Counted from the first letter of the stretch, positions 54,148 through 63,224 are shown. The stretch: 64,000 bases of DNA from Serripes groenlandicus (GCA_031761405.1 JASEVX010000005.1:32537127-32601126), one strand, 5' to 3'. Translations and numbers: made by a program. Notes: generated by a model from the sequence alone, not told the origin.

Positions 54148-54189
54148 AATTCGCATTTCTACTAAGTTTTATTAGTAGAAATGCGAATT
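54148..54189. repeat. Perfect hairpin, 18-base arms
   Basis: AATTCGCATTTCTACTAA, loop GTTTTA, TTAGTAGAAATGCGAATT. No similar sequence was noticed elsewhere in the window. Confidence 0.95.
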
Positions 54190-54887
54190 ATCAACAGAAC
54201 AACATCGTTCGTGTATAATGTATATATAAGAAATGCATTGTTTTGAATTGTTATTCCATAACGATCAATTTCTTCCTTTTTCCACACTCCATGAAATAGT
54301 TGATGTCGCAAACAATTTTCAGAAATATTTCAGGGAAAGATCCTTTTACTGTATCTATTTTAAATATATATATAATATATATATGAAAATAAAAAAAATT
54401 ATAAGGAAAGCTTATCACAATGTAAAATAACATTTTGTGTTGTAACGAACACGTTGAATTGCTTCTAATATGTTCTATTGCTTCATCAATTTTGTATTTG
54501 TCATTGAATCGCCAAATCGGACACTCTACACTAACAGAACATATAAAAGCTAAGGGTGACATGTTTAACCAATCTGTACCACGATGGGTACCCCGCCCAA
54601 GGCCCGACGCCCCATTCAGCCTGAAAGAAAATTAGCACAAATCATGACGGATTCTCCACTAATACGTATTTAACGTGTTTGATCAGCGATAATATGGGGG
54701 AATCAGAGTAAACAATGAGAGAAAATTATCAATTTACGGGGCTTATATTACATAAAATGTTGACACAATCTTTATAGATTATTTTTGAGGACACTTGTAC
54801 AACAACCGTAAAGATAAGCTCTTTTTGTCTGTGTGTATGTAAAACATGTCACCAACGCCCCGTCCCGTGTGGCTCGGGGACAGGGGC
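54190..54887. other. Unique stretch, no gene called
   Basis: Frames of 65-103 codons on both strands (54251-54635) overlap one another and none has supporting signals. Confidence 0.35.
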
Positions 54888-55282
54888 TTAACCCTGTCCC
54901 TCATATAAACGCTTTCGGACGCCTCTGCAGCAGACGGCGTTTTGAAAACATAGTGACAAAAGAAGAAATTGCACAAAACGTGCAATTTCTCCTTTTGCCA
55001 CAATGTTTTCCACTTTTAGTCATAGGTTATCCATTCAATTATGGAGATTTTCTATGTTTTGACAAAATACGTTCAAAGTCGTCTGCTGCAGAATTGTCGT
55101 ATGAGGGAAAGGGTTAAAGCAGACGGCGTTTTGAAAACATAGTGACAAAAGATGAAATTGCACAGAACGTGCAATTTCTCCTTTTGTCACAATGTTTTCC
55201 ACTTTTAGTCATAGGTTATCCATCTGACAAAATACGTTCAAAGTCGTCTGCTGCAGAATTGTCGTATGAGGGAAAGGGTTAA
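54888..55282 (-). mobile_element. Dimeric family A element, 395 bp
   Basis: TTAACCCTGTCCCTCATATA; internal TTAAAGCAGACGGCGTTTTG junction at 55114; end GAGGGAAAGGGTTAA. Architecture, junction and internal deletion match 25135-25530. Confidence 0.92.
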
Positions 55283-55517
55283 CCCGTTTGCCTCGTATAA
55301 CGGTTAAAGAGTCGTCTGATTTGGATATTTCTATGAATAAGGTTTCATCATCTTCGACATTTTGAGATCAATATTGATAACGAGTTAACAACATATTGTG
55401 GAAATACAGAACTTGGTCCGTTTCTTTTTAATTTAAGTCATTTCACACCAAAAACGTTTTAAAAGTTCGTCTGCTTCAATAAGGTCAAAAGCGTCTGTAT
55501 ACAGGGGACAGCGTTAA
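55279..55517 (+). mobile_element. Family A MITE abutting the dimer
   Basis: Uses the same TTAA that ends the dimer: TTAACCCGTTTGCCTCGTAT to GGGGACAGCGTTAA. Hairpin strongly eroded. Confidence 0.6.
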
Positions 55518-55614
55518 GCCTCTCAATTTCAGCATCACACCAAGGCCCGTAGAGATTCAACATGTCGGATTAGACGGCTATGTTACCATAGTTATGTAGT
55601 ACACCTGGTGACTT

Positions 55615-55633
55615 CCCCCCCCCCCCCCCCCCC
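55615..55633. repeat. Poly-C tract, 19 bases
   Basis: Uninterrupted C run followed by CCACCCC-rich sequence. Confidence 0.9.
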
Positions 55634-55665
55634 AACCACCCCCTTAGTGATTAGGACCATTTCTG

Positions 55666-56005
55666 CAGGGGCGTAGCTTTGCAATAATCAATGTGTAGGC
55701 CGTCTCGTGAGAAAATCAGCATTGTGGACTCTGCGTAAAGTATCGATCAGCCTAAGCATGCAACACAGGCCTACCCGGATATACACTTTTCGCCTCCTGT
55801 GGATTTTCTGTTTCAGGAATAACTACTTTATACATCTATCCCCCTAAGACGGAATGTGTCGGCCGGATCAGTCTGCGCGGACAGCGCAGGCTGATCTGGT
55901 CGATACATTACGCAGATGTCTATCACCGCAGCTGCATTTTGAGGGCATTTTGAGAAAAAAAGTGTAGGCACGTGCCTTCAGTGCCTAAAGGGAGCTACGC
56001 CCCTG
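55666..56005 (-). mobile_element. hAT-like MITE M
   Basis: CAGGGGCGTAGCTTTGCAAT to AAAGGGAGCTACGCCCCTG. B-like core in reverse in the middle. TTTCTG on each side (55660-55665, 56006-56011). 340 bp. Confidence 0.78.
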
Positions 56006-56197
56006 TTTCTGTAATATTTAAGTTGGCAGTCCGGGATAGTTCCCGCGAGACTACATGCAGGATCATACATACATGCCCAAGGTTTTACTGTCCGCATTTG
56101 CAAAAATATCCCACTTTTGTCTGATATTTCTCATACTGTTTATTTGAACTGAAACAGGGATGTTGTAACTGAAAGCAAAACAACCCAAATAATTTCA

Positions 56198-56198
<1 letters not shown>

Positions 56199-56228
<30 letters not shown>
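56199..56228. repeat. Poly-C tract, 30 bases
   Basis: Uninterrupted; its length is the kind most prone to sequencing error. Confidence 0.85.
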
Positions 56229-56230
<2 letters not shown>

Positions 56231-56302
56231 TATTTAAGGCTACTCCGATCCGGAGCCGAGACTGTAGTGGAGTGACACATTTTGTTGCATTTCCAACATA
56301 CC

Positions 56303-56503
56303 TTACGCTGTCGAAACGACATATATTACGCTGTCGAAACGACATATATTACGCTGTCGAAACGACATATATTACGCTGTCGAAGTCATACCTTACGCTG
56401 TCGAAACGACATATATTACGCTGTCGAAGTCATACCTTACGCTGTCGAAACGACATATATTACGCTGTCGAAGTCATACCGTACGCTGTCGAAACGACAT
56501 ATG
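56303..56503. repeat. Compound tandem repeat, 23- and 21-bp units
   Basis: Units share TTACGCTGTCGAA. The 23-bp form continues ACGACATATA, the 21-bp form GTCATACC. Order is 23,23,23,21,23,21,23,21,23. The array ends inside the first bases of a family B element, whose TATGAG follows directly on the last ACGACA. Confidence 0.95.
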
Positions 56504-56743
56504 AGCCGTGTTCCGCGAGAAAACCAACATTGTGGACTCTGAGTAAAGTATCGACCCGGATCAGCTTTAGCATGCCGCACAGGCTAACCCGGACAGACTC
56601 TTTTCGCCTCCTGTGAATTTTCTGTTACAGGAGTCATTACTCTATACCTCTATCCCCCCCTGAGACGGAATGTGTCGGATTACGCAGGCTGATCTGCGTC
56701 GATACATTACGCAGAGACCATTTTTCTCGTGAAACGGCTCATA
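56500..56743 (-). mobile_element. Family B MITE
   Basis: TATGAGCCGTGTTCCGCGAG to TTCTCGTGAAACGGCTCATA; the last half is shortened near GAGACCATTTTTCTC. Confidence 0.85.
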
Positions 56744-56889
56744 TCTGTGTTTGTAAGTTCAGTTGGTAACAACGACGGTTGTCGATATAGGGGCCATGAG
56801 TACGAATCCCGACTAGGCCATTCATTTAGTCTCCTTGATGAAAAAACACATCGTTACCTACGTCATGCGTCTTCACCAAAGGGCTGTAT

Positions 56890-57130
56890 CAAGTCCTGAC
56901 TTTCTCTCGTTAGCGTTCAGGATTATAGGGTTAGCATTACGACTCAATCTCATTAAAATCATCTCCTATTAGCGCTACTTTTATTTAGTCAGATCGTGTA
57001 CTTTAGTCAGATTGCATTACGACTATACGACTGTATATCGCTGTTGTCCGAAGATTAATGAACTAGTAGTACTGGTGAATTAACAAGAACAACCTGTGGT
57101 ATAAACTATTAATTGTTGAAATCGGCGAGA
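56890..57130 (+). mobile_element. SINE I remnant split by element L
   Basis: TCTCTCGTTAGCGTTCAGGA, TTAGCATTACGACT, element L, then GCATTACGACTATACGACTG and ATTGTTGAAATCGGCGAG. A degraded SINE C-like head (TAAGTTCAGTTGGTAACAAC) lies just upstream at about 56750-56880. Confidence 0.5.
56945..57013 (+). mobile_element. Short element L, 69 bp, with 11-bp duplication
   Basis: CAATCTCATTAAAATCATCT to TACTTTAGTCAGATT. GCATTACGACT occurs at 56934-56944 and 57014-57024. Complement of 15818-15891. Confidence 0.75.
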
Positions 57131-57250
57131 AAAAAACCCACAGAGGTAAAGTTCACGTTTGCCCATTGCCTTGTGTAAAGTGCTGGTGCAAAATGCCAGG
57201 ACAGATCATCATAGAATGTCTAAATAGAATATTCAATTAAGCGGTAAGAC

Positions 57251-57467
57251 TTAACCCATTACTTCATAGTTGTATTCTTTACACTCAGCAAACGAACAAT
57301 TTCAACAATCTAGAAAACTGAAAGATTTTTATTGATAAAGATTTGAAAATATTGCAATAAAAGCTGAAATTGCTCGTTTTGAGCAATTTCACCTTTTTGT
57401 GCAATATTTTAAAAAGTCACGTTCAATAGCAGGTGTCAAATGTCGTCTGTGTGAAGTATTGGGTTAA
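57251..57467 (+). mobile_element. Family A-like MITE, divergent subfamily
   Basis: TTAACCCATTACTTCATAG to GAAGTATTGGGTTAA. Arms GAAAATATTGCAATAAAAGC and complement, apex GCTCGTTTTGAGC. Only the ends and the apex match family A. Confidence 0.75.
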
Positions 57468-57522
57468 GACATCAGATCGAATATAACCACTCTCTATTAT
57501 TTCAATACTTGTAGTACTGGTT

Positions 57523-57618
57523 TCACCCTTTCAAACGACTTTTCACATATCACAATGCTTTCAACAGTCGTCTGTTGCAGATGCGTCAAAATGTGTCGGT
57601 ATGAGTGACATGGTTAAA
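57523..57618 (+). mobile_element. Family A MITE deletion derivative
   Basis: TTTCACCCTTTCAAACGAC then TCACAATGCTTTCAACAGTC, GTTGCAGATGCGTCAAAATG and GACATGGTTAA. The whole hairpin is deleted. Confidence 0.6.
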
Positions 57619-58269
57619 CTACCTGTTGGTCTGGAATTACACCATGAGATATGCAACAGTAATGAACAAGCTCTTCTTTTGCAACAACGTTTTCAAATAT
57701 TTTAATTAAATCTGTTTTCATTGGAAGAGCTTTTCCTTAGTTTTCCTAGAAATTTCAAAAATCCTATGCGTAGATTTATTGAAGAAGTAAAATGATTAAT
57801 TAGTCCTTTGTAAATGCTCGCAATTTCAAGGTCAATATCATATTTTATTTTGTTAACATTAACTTGTAACATCAAGTAAGGTTCAATGAACTTTAGATTA
57901 TTCCCTCCAGGAAAAACTATTTAAAAATAAAGTACGCTAATGCCTTTTGCCACCCATCCTCAGATTTTGACGCGTGATAGCTAATTATTCAACCACGTCA
58001 AAGAAAAAACAAAAACAAAAACAAAAAAAAGGAAAATTGTTACAAAGGAATATTCATATCGTCCATCGTCTTCGTGCAATCTGATTAGGATGTTCCATAT
58101 GGTGTGCCATCCTTGAAACCACTCGACACACAACTATGAACTTTGATCTTCATCGTCACAATGGTAAAAACGTCAGAAGGTCGGGTATCGTGTGACGTAG
58201 CCATTGTATATAATGCGATCAATTATGTTGTTGCATGTCACTTTTCGTGTAAGATGAAGGTACATGTAT

Positions 58270-58474
58270 ATATGAGCCGTTCCACGAGAAAACCAACATT
58301 ATTGATTCTGCGTAAAGTATCGACCCGGATCAGCCTAAGCATGCCGCGCAAGCTTATCCGGGCAGAAAGCTTTCGCCTCCTGTGGATTTTCTGTTTCAGG
58401 AATCATAAATCTATACCTATATCCCTCTGAGACGGAATGTGCATAATGTTGGATTTCTCGTGGAACGGCTCATA
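58270..58474 (-). mobile_element. Family B MITE, internally deleted
   Basis: TATGAGCCGTTCCACGAGAA to TTCTCGTGGAACGGCTCATA, 205 bp. GAGACGGAATGTG joins directly to CATAATGTTGGATTTC, removing one palindromic block. Confidence 0.88.
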
Positions 58475-58654
58475 CATATTTTAATTATGAAAAAAGAGCT
58501 TTTGTGTATACATTGACCATGATTATGATTCATGAGTATATCAACGCCAGAGGTAGGGACCAAACACACAGAACGCTCGAGCGTGTGCTTAAAAGGTGTA
58601 CTATTATTGGAGGATTCGGCTAACAACATTTATGCAAGATAAATCTTAATACCA

Positions 58655-58825
58655 GATTTGGAACTGGGCGATCCCCTGTCGCGACAGTCATGGCGGAGTG
58701 CCCTTGGGCAAGGTACCTTTCCTGGCCTAGTACTGGTTTGTTTACCTAGAGTTCAATGGATAAGTGAACTGTCGCCGTGATATAACTGAAATGATGTTGT
58801 AAAGTGCAGAAAACCTTAATAAAAA
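58655..58825 (+). mobile_element. SINE K, 5' truncated
   Basis: TGGAACTGGGCGATCCCCTG, CATGGCGGAGTGCCCTTGGG, CTGGCCTAGTACTGGTTTGT, GTCGCCGTGATATAACTGAA, A-rich end. Confidence 0.7.
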
Positions 58826-58949
58826 ACCCACACTAAAAACATCTGCTTAAGAGAGGTATGCGCCCAGCATGTGATATATGAATTCGTAAACAACATGTTT
58901 ACAGTGGAGGCAGGAGTTCGCCCGTGGTCATTACCCTACTTTGATGGTA

Positions 58950-59172
58950 GTAACCCCTTCTCACAGGATGACGCAACGTTACGAATCCATAGCAGTCATT
59001 TTTGAAAACATTGTTGCAAAAGGGGAAATTAACCAAAATGAGCAATTACGATTATTAGCCCATTGTTTTCAACTATATTAAATATACTTGCATTTATTCA
59101 GATTTTCCATCGGTAAGCCTATCTCCTTTCAAAGTCCTGTACAGCAGATATGTTTTATGTGGGGAAGGGGTT
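58950..59172 (-). mobile_element. Family A MITE, diverged
   Basis: TAACCCCTTCTCACAGG to TATGTGGGGAAGGGGTTA; arms AAAAGGGGAAATTAACC/GAGCAATTACGATTATTAG poorly paired. Confidence 0.65.
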
Positions 59173-59174
59173 AG

Positions 59175-60053
59175 CTTAACAAACAAAAAACGTATTGAAA
59201 TCCTAAAGTTAATACACAAAATAAAATGGCAAAGGTTTCTGAAAGAAAAAGGAATTGATATCTTTTTTCTTTAATCGTCTTCATAAACAATTTTGGTTAC
59301 CACACTACGTTCAAATTACAAATTATTCATAATTTTAAAAAAAATGCCATAGCATCTGTTTACCTGAACATGTGAACCTACCGAGCGTTCAGTGAATCAG
59401 TTTGGTAGCTTACGTTTTTGTTACGGTTTGTACCCTGTCTGTGATAGCTGTAATATGATTGGTGGATTGGCTGCCGTAAGTTAGTGTAGAAATACACTGA
59501 ACGCAGAATCTGTTGGAAGGGTTTTTTGTCCGCTTTTATCCTTTAACTGAGAAAGAGGGTAATCGGTTGTTACTGCGTAAATCGAGATACATTTTGCCAG
59601 AACAAACACGCATTTTATATTTGAGTTTCGACCCATTATATTTTAGTTTAGTTTGTTTATATATTGTTTTTGAATTATGCTCACCATCTAAACTAGTAAT
59701 TTTCAAAATAAGGTTTGTATGAGTATGCTGTCATTCACGTATGTTAATCATAATTTGTCATGTTTTGCCAACTAAGATACATATTAGTATCTAACGTGGT
59801 TAAACTAGATTCATTATTCAATGAACATCAACTTAGTAACATAATAATCAACTAATACATGTACATGTATTTACTTTGTTTGAAAACCATTAATTGAATG
59901 ATAATAACTTTCATTACCATGTATGTTAATGATGCACACTGAGCTTATTATGCTTGTGTTGTAAATACGTTTCTAGTCATGTAACTCTTCTCGCACTATT
60001 CCCAATGTTTTCAAAACGTTTTAACCTAACCTAAATATATATTGATTTCAAAA

Positions 60054-60061
<8 letters not shown>
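59175..60061. other. AT-rich unique stretch
   Basis: Contains an inverted pair GCGTTCAGTG/CACTGAACGC about 100 bases apart (59390 and 59493). A 69-codon frame at 59513-59722 has no support. Confidence 0.35.
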
Positions 60062-60084
<23 letters not shown>

Positions 60085-60086
60085 AA
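60062..60086. repeat. Poly-A tract, 25 bases
   Basis: Uninterrupted A run. It could be the tail of an unrecognised retroposon. Confidence 0.9.
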
Positions 60087-60714
60087 TGTACAACCTAGTC
60101 TGCCACACGTTAAAACCTTACATAAAAGATTTAAAAAGATTTAACATCATAAATATTTTTTCAAATCCTTAGATAAAGAAAAAATACATTCTACATATTC
60201 CATCGGAACTTCTCGGAAAAGGCTGTATACAACCTTATATTATGTAAACTATTAATATGTGTATTGGCTATAAATATGTTATATTTAATGCTGAATAAAG
60301 ATATAAAGATAAAGATATGAAAAAAATACACTTCTGTTCTGTTCTGTATATTATTATACGCATATCTCTCAACATAGCTGTGTCATATCCGCGGCGGGGT
60401 AAATTGCCGGCACCGCTGGTGTTCGTCCTAACGCCAGCTCATCGGTCGAAATGATTTCCCCGCAATCCTGATTGCCAAGGTGGGAGCCGAGCTCCGGTAG
60501 CGACGCGGGTTCTCAATCCAGGGATTGTGAGTTCGAACCCCAGCTCGGCCAACATTCTTTCCGACGTTTGACAAAGGTCATTGGGACCAGCGTCATCATC
60601 CGTCTTCCACCATTGGGCTAACAGTGTATGTGGTGAAGCAGCCAGTTGCTTGGAAAGTATGTTGTGTGGAGTACAGGTGTGAGAAAGCCTGGAAACACAT
60701 GAGTAGGTGAACTG

Positions 60715-60715
<1 letters not shown>

Positions 60716-60751
<36 letters not shown>
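60716..60751. repeat. Poly-C tract of 36 bases within SINE C
   Basis: Replaces the short GGCCGC that other SINE C copies have between GTGAACT and CGTGATAT. Confidence 0.9.
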
Positions 60752-60752
<1 letters not shown>

Positions 60753-60770
60753 TGATATGACTGAACACAT

Positions 60771-61016
60771 CGAGGGATTGGCGTGAAACGGTTGTAACTA
60801 AAATCGGTATTTGTTTACCAAGGTTAATCACCCCGCCATAAAGTCTTTATAAGCGTTAAATCATTTTTCTTGGTAAACAATGGAAATTTAGGTGCCATTG
60901 CTCGTTCTGAGCAATGGCACCTAAATTTGCATTGTTTACAAAGGGGTCAAAATTGCCCCTAAACTAGGGTTTTCAAAATAGGTTTTTAGTTACAACCGTT
61001 TCACACCAAGCCCTCG
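60771..61016. mobile_element. Family N foldback element, 246 bp, inner layer
   Basis: CGAGGGATTGGCGTGAAACG to CGTTTCACACCAAGCCCTCG with ACAT on both sides. Inner palindrome: GGTAAACAATGG, AAATTTAGGTGCCATTGCTC, apex GTTCT, complement. Confidence 0.92.
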
Positions 61017-61179
61017 ACATGTTGAAAACGGCGTTAAACTCCAAGCAATCAATTGACAAGATGGGAAGCCATTACTACCATTGTTAAAGTCTTTGGTGTG
61101 ACCTAACCGGCGATCGAACCCTGATCTCCCAATCTCAAATGCAGACGCCACACCACCGAGGCGCAAGGGTGATGAAAGC

Positions 61180-61605
61180 CCATCCGGTGGATTCTGGAAA
61201 AAGGACACTTATGACTAATCTAATTATACAAATCAGTCGAAAAGAAAACTTTATAAGAAACATCCTGGTTTAAACCTCCTTCTGATGGACTATAACGTAA
61301 TTAAATCGCCTTCTAGTGTTTTGTCCCGTTACAAGAACACCTGGGCATACACTGTTGACAGGTAAAAGAGGGTGGCTTTCACATTATGTACTAAGATGTT
61401 CTTCACTGCCATATAGCAAATTCGACATTCAAGGAAGGAAAAGGAATTATTTTTATTTGTCTGTACAATATGCAACACGAAGAATGAAAACGCCAAGGAA
61501 GTACTATTGAAAATAAATGTAACATTAATACGCCCTTTTGGCGGGGTCGATGAGACTAAAAGTGTATCATTGACGGACTCGAACATGACCTCATGAACAG
61601 TACGA
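61180..61605. other. Unique stretch, no gene called
   Basis: Frames on both strands (61316-61510 plus, 61329-61619 minus) overlap and are unsupported. Confidence 0.35.
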
Positions 61606-61935
61606 CGTTCATTAAACAAACCGTTTGACGGAAGTTTCTATTTGGTTCCCCGTCTATGTCACGTTCATTAAACAAACCGTTTGACAGAAGTTTCTATTTG
61701 GTTCCCCGTCTATGTCACGTTCATTAAACAAACCGTTTGACAGAAGTTTCTATTTGGTTCCCCGTCTATGTCACGTTCATTAAACAAACCGTTTGACAGA
61801 AGTTTCTATTTGGTTCCCCGTCTATGTCACGTACATTAAAAAAACCATTTACGGAAGTTTCTATTTGGTTCCCCGTCTATGTCACGTTCATTAAACAAAC
61901 CGTTTACGGAAGTTTCTATTCCCCGTCTTTGTCAA
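61606..61935. repeat. 56-bp tandem repeat, six units
   Basis: Unit starts CGTTCATTAAACAAACCGTT and ends CCCCGTCTATGTCA. Four full units, one of 55 bp, one shortened by loss of TTTGGTT. Units 2-4 share TTTGACAG, units 5-6 TTTACGG, so expansion proceeded in at least two steps. Confidence 0.95.
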
Positions 61936-62076
61936 GGTCATCCAAAGCTCGGTTTTATCGTTTTGTTTTTCACTTTACAAATTTATATCTTATGTATACC
62001 TGCTGAATTTCCTGCGGTTATAGTATATCTAAAAGATAAGACATTGCTACATATTGATAGATGAGGTGCGAACAAT

Positions 62077-62126
62077 GTAGACCAAGATTAGACTGCACGC
62101 ACGTGTGTAGATTGATCTTGGTCTAC
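62077..62126. repeat. Hairpin repeat J, well-paired copy
   Basis: GTAGACCAAGATTAGACTGC, ACGCACGTGTG, TAGATTGATCTTGGTCTAC: the cleanest inverted repeat of the J group. A poly-C tract follows four bases later. Confidence 0.7.
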
Positions 62127-62129
62127 TCG

Positions 62130-62150
62130 CCCCCCCCCCCCCCCCCCCCC
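62130..62150. repeat. Poly-C tract, 21 bases
   Basis: Uninterrupted. Confidence 0.9.
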
Positions 62151-62276
62151 AAATATATACGTTAAAGTCGTGTAAGTAAGTGTTCTCTTAAGTCGTACAA
62201 TAGGCAGGACAAGAGTGGTAAATTTTACTTTCCAACCAATCAAAATGAATTTTTAGAAGTTTTAATGAGGAGCAGT

Positions 62277-62430
62277 TGATGCCTCTGCTGCAAAACGAGC
62301 AATTTTTCCTTTTGCCACAATGTTCGCCACTTTTAATCATAGGTTATCCATTCAATTATAGAGATTTTCTATTTTTTGACAAAATATGTTCAAAGTCGTC
62401 TGCTGCAGAATTGTCGTATGAGGGAAAGGG
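62277..62430 (-). mobile_element. Family A MITE, one arm deleted
   Basis: TGATGCCTCTGCTGCAAAAC jumps directly to GAGCAATTTTTCCTTTTGCC; right side TCATAGGTTATCCATTC to TATGAGGGAAAGGGC. Confidence 0.75.
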
Positions 62431-62477
62431 CTACTGGTCACACACCCAGATAAATATAACTTAACACTGTTCTTAGT

Positions 62478-62625
62478 TTTAACTTATTTACTTTACATCA
62501 ATTGCGAAACAAGCATTCAGCTTATAATAAACACGCTCGATGTCTTCTTCCTGGAGACTTAACCAGTACTTACGCCGTTTGTGTTGAAAAATCTCGTAGT
62601 CAGAACCCTCTATAAAAGACCAATT
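62478..62625 (-). mobile_element. SINE H, reverse, head missing
   Basis: TTTACATCAATTGCGAAACA, AACACGCTCGATGTCTTCTT, GGAGACTTAACCAGTACTTA; truncated before the tRNA-like part. Confidence 0.7.
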
Positions 62626-62994
62626 TAATTGTGTTTCATATACATGTACATATATATACACAAACACACATACATGTACTCGTATATGGTATTTCATACC
62701 GCTTTCAACAGTATCCATTATTGTTTATTTGTCTATATCAGCAATGAGCTGTATATATCCTTAAGTTGAAGTAAATTAGTCTATTCTGTACTGTTCTGTT
62801 CATATTTTCTGTAAGGGACTGACTTGTGGTTAATAATTTTATTACGACATGTTTGACTGAAATATGGAGGGCAGATGTAAATGTCCTCGTATTGAGTCCA
62901 TAACCTAGGGCATGTCAAGTTTAACATGATAGGAAGTTAAAACGGATTTGCATTAAATACATGAATATGATATGATAATATTCATAAGATGTAC
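62626..62994. other. AT-rich unique stretch
   Basis: Nothing recognised. Confidence 0.4.
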
Positions 62995-63224
62995 TTAACC
63001 CTTTCCCTCATACGACAATTCTGCAGCAGACGACTTTGAACGTATTTTGTCATAAAATAGAAAATCTCCATAATTGAATGGTTAACCTATGACAAAAAGT
63101 GGAAAGCATTGTGGCAAAAGGAGAAATTGCACGGTTTGTGCAATTTCTTCTTTTGTCACTATGTTTTAAAAACGCCGTCTGCTGCAGAGGCGTCAGAAAG
63201 CGTCTATATGAGGGAAAGGGTTAA
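62995..63224 (+). mobile_element. Family A MITE, full length
   Basis: TTAACCCTTTCCCTCATACG to GAGGGAAAGGGTTAA, exactly 230 bp, both TTAA intact, apex GCACGGTTTGTGC. Confidence 0.92.

Larger units (their letters stand above)
60484..61060 (+). mobile_element. SINE C, middle layer of the nest
   Basis: GCCGAGCTCCGGTAGCGACG head, B box GTTCGAACCCC, body up to GAGTAGGTGAACTGA, poly-C, CGTGATATGACTGAAC, element N, then ATGTTGAAAACGGCGTTAAA. Flanks AAGGTGGGAGCC and AAGATGGGAAGCC look like a drifted duplication. Confidence 0.88.
60362..61165 (-). mobile_element. SINE I, reverse, outer layer of a three-deep nest
   Basis: GCACCGCTGGTGTTCGTCCT and TGATTGCCAAGGTGGGA before, GGAAGCCATTACTACCATTG and GACCTAACCGGCGATCGAAC after the inserted SINE C. 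Confidence 0.8.

Noticed and set aside
56272..56616. 86- and 114-codon frames with repeated peptides
   Set aside because: They translate the 21/23-bp tandem array; several frames are open because the unit lacks stops.
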